The notes under the pieces: generated by a model | The model's database searches: none | The model's input: only the letters and a program-made list of their open reading frames with translations | Told to the model about the DNA's origin: nothing | Shown here: positions 11,496 to 11,712 of the stretch, piece by piece | Numbering within the stretch: the first letter of the stretch is position 1 | How the letters are laid out: each line of letters starts with the position of its first letter | Made by a program: the position numbers and the translations under genes | DNA from: CAIJXO01 sp041308645 | GTDB taxonomy: Bacteria > Patescibacteriota > Minisyncoccia > Phycocordibacterales > GWA1-40-21 | Length of the DNA stretch: 11,712 nucleotides | Assembly (NCBI GenBank): GCA_041308645.1 | Contig: JBFZBC010000019.1 | Coordinates: 1-11,712 of the forward strand | Reading direction: 5' to 3'

Positions 11496-11712
11496 ATGAA
11501 AATACTTGGCATTGAAACATCTTGTGATGAAACCGGGGTTTGCTTAATTGAAACAAAGGAGATAGAAAAAAATGTTGTTTTGACTGTCCTTGGCAATCAA
11601 TTATACTCGCAAGTAGCTATTCATGAACAATATGGTGGCGTCTTCCCAATGATGGCCAAAAGAGAGCATGCTAAAAACTTGGTCCCCCTCTTAAAAGAAT
11701 GTCTAAAGGAAG
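11496..11712 (+). CDS. tsaD: tRNA threonylcarbamoyladenosine synthase subunit TsaD, 5' part
   Basis: The first 72 residues of TsaD (Kae1/YgjD) run off the right edge. TsaD transfers the threonylcarbamoyl group from its adenylate to A37 of ANN-reading tRNAs, in a complex with TsaB and TsaE. The opening MKILGIETSCDET is the hallmark of the family (phosphate-binding start of the ASKHA fold). It is followed by the SQVAIHEQYGGVFPMMAKREHAKNLVPLL segment, where the usual form is GGVvPelAsReH. The first metal-site His-x-x-x-His motif would lie beyond the edge. A sigma70-like promoter sits so close that the transcript may be leaderless. It is co-directional with the sigma factor gene, 88 nt downstream, but has its own promoter. 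Confidence 0.95.
   Translation, partial: MKILGIETSCDETGVCLIETKEIEKNVVLTVLGNQLYSQVAIHEQYGGVFPMMAKREHAKNLVPLLKECLKE

Noticed and set aside
1..11712. CRISPR arrays, tRNA or rRNA genes, transposase or integrase genes
   Set aside because: I saw no evenly spaced short repeats, no tRNA cloverleaf, no rRNA segments and no recombinase motifs. The possible foreign origin of the leu block therefore rests on composition only.

Overview
The window looks like a fragment of a bacterial chromosome, probably from a small-genome lineage such as the Patescibacteria (candidate phyla radiation). This is an inference. It rests on AT-rich, tightly packed genes, on start sites without Shine-Dalgarno sequences in most of the window, and on the mix of DUF3494 surface proteins, a sortase, single-domain envelope proteins and an ECF sigma factor. 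No rRNA or other phylogenetic marker is present apart from the first 72 codons of tsaD.

Layout. (1) 1-439: 3' end of a PD-(D/E)XK nuclease-like gene, closed by an intrinsic terminator. (2) 616-3796: two co-directional genes of much higher G+C, a fused LeuC-LeuD dehydratase and a LeuB-like dehydrogenase, closed by a terminator. (3) 3797-4790: a sparse region with promoter-like and inverted-repeat sequences, one small membrane protein gene with a strong Shine-Dalgarno, a terminator, and a roughly 190-nt stretch (about 4577-4766) that folds into nested helices and may be a structured RNA. (4) 4791-10671: nine minus-strand genes. In transcription order these encode a lone PAS protein, YggT-like, GlsB/YeaQ-like, a basic 86-aa protein, a 53-aa membrane protein, LapA-like, DUF3494 protein A, DUF3494 protein B with repeats, and a class F-like sortase. 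(5) 10892-11407: a divergent ECF-type sigma factor. (6) 11496-end: the start of tsaD behind a sigma70-type promoter.

The main observation is a shared promoter-like element, CTGTAATA-N15-CG(T/G)C, found three times with identical spacing. It lies upstream of the PAS gene (minus), upstream of DUF3494 gene A (minus) and upstream of the sigma factor gene itself (plus). Its form (TGTAAT, 16 nt, CGKC) matches the usual layout of ECF sigma promoters. I therefore infer a self-contained regulon: the sigma factor activates itself, a PAS/envelope-protein operon and a surface-protein/sortase operon. The triggering signal and any anti-sigma factor are unknown; the PAS protein is the nearest candidate sensor.

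The leucine-type block differs in base composition and translation signals from its surroundings and may have been acquired. Together the two enzymes could isomerise a 2-isopropylmalate-like acid and oxidatively decarboxylate it. No leuA or aminotransferase is visible, and the dehydrogenase has unusual residues in its cofactor loop.
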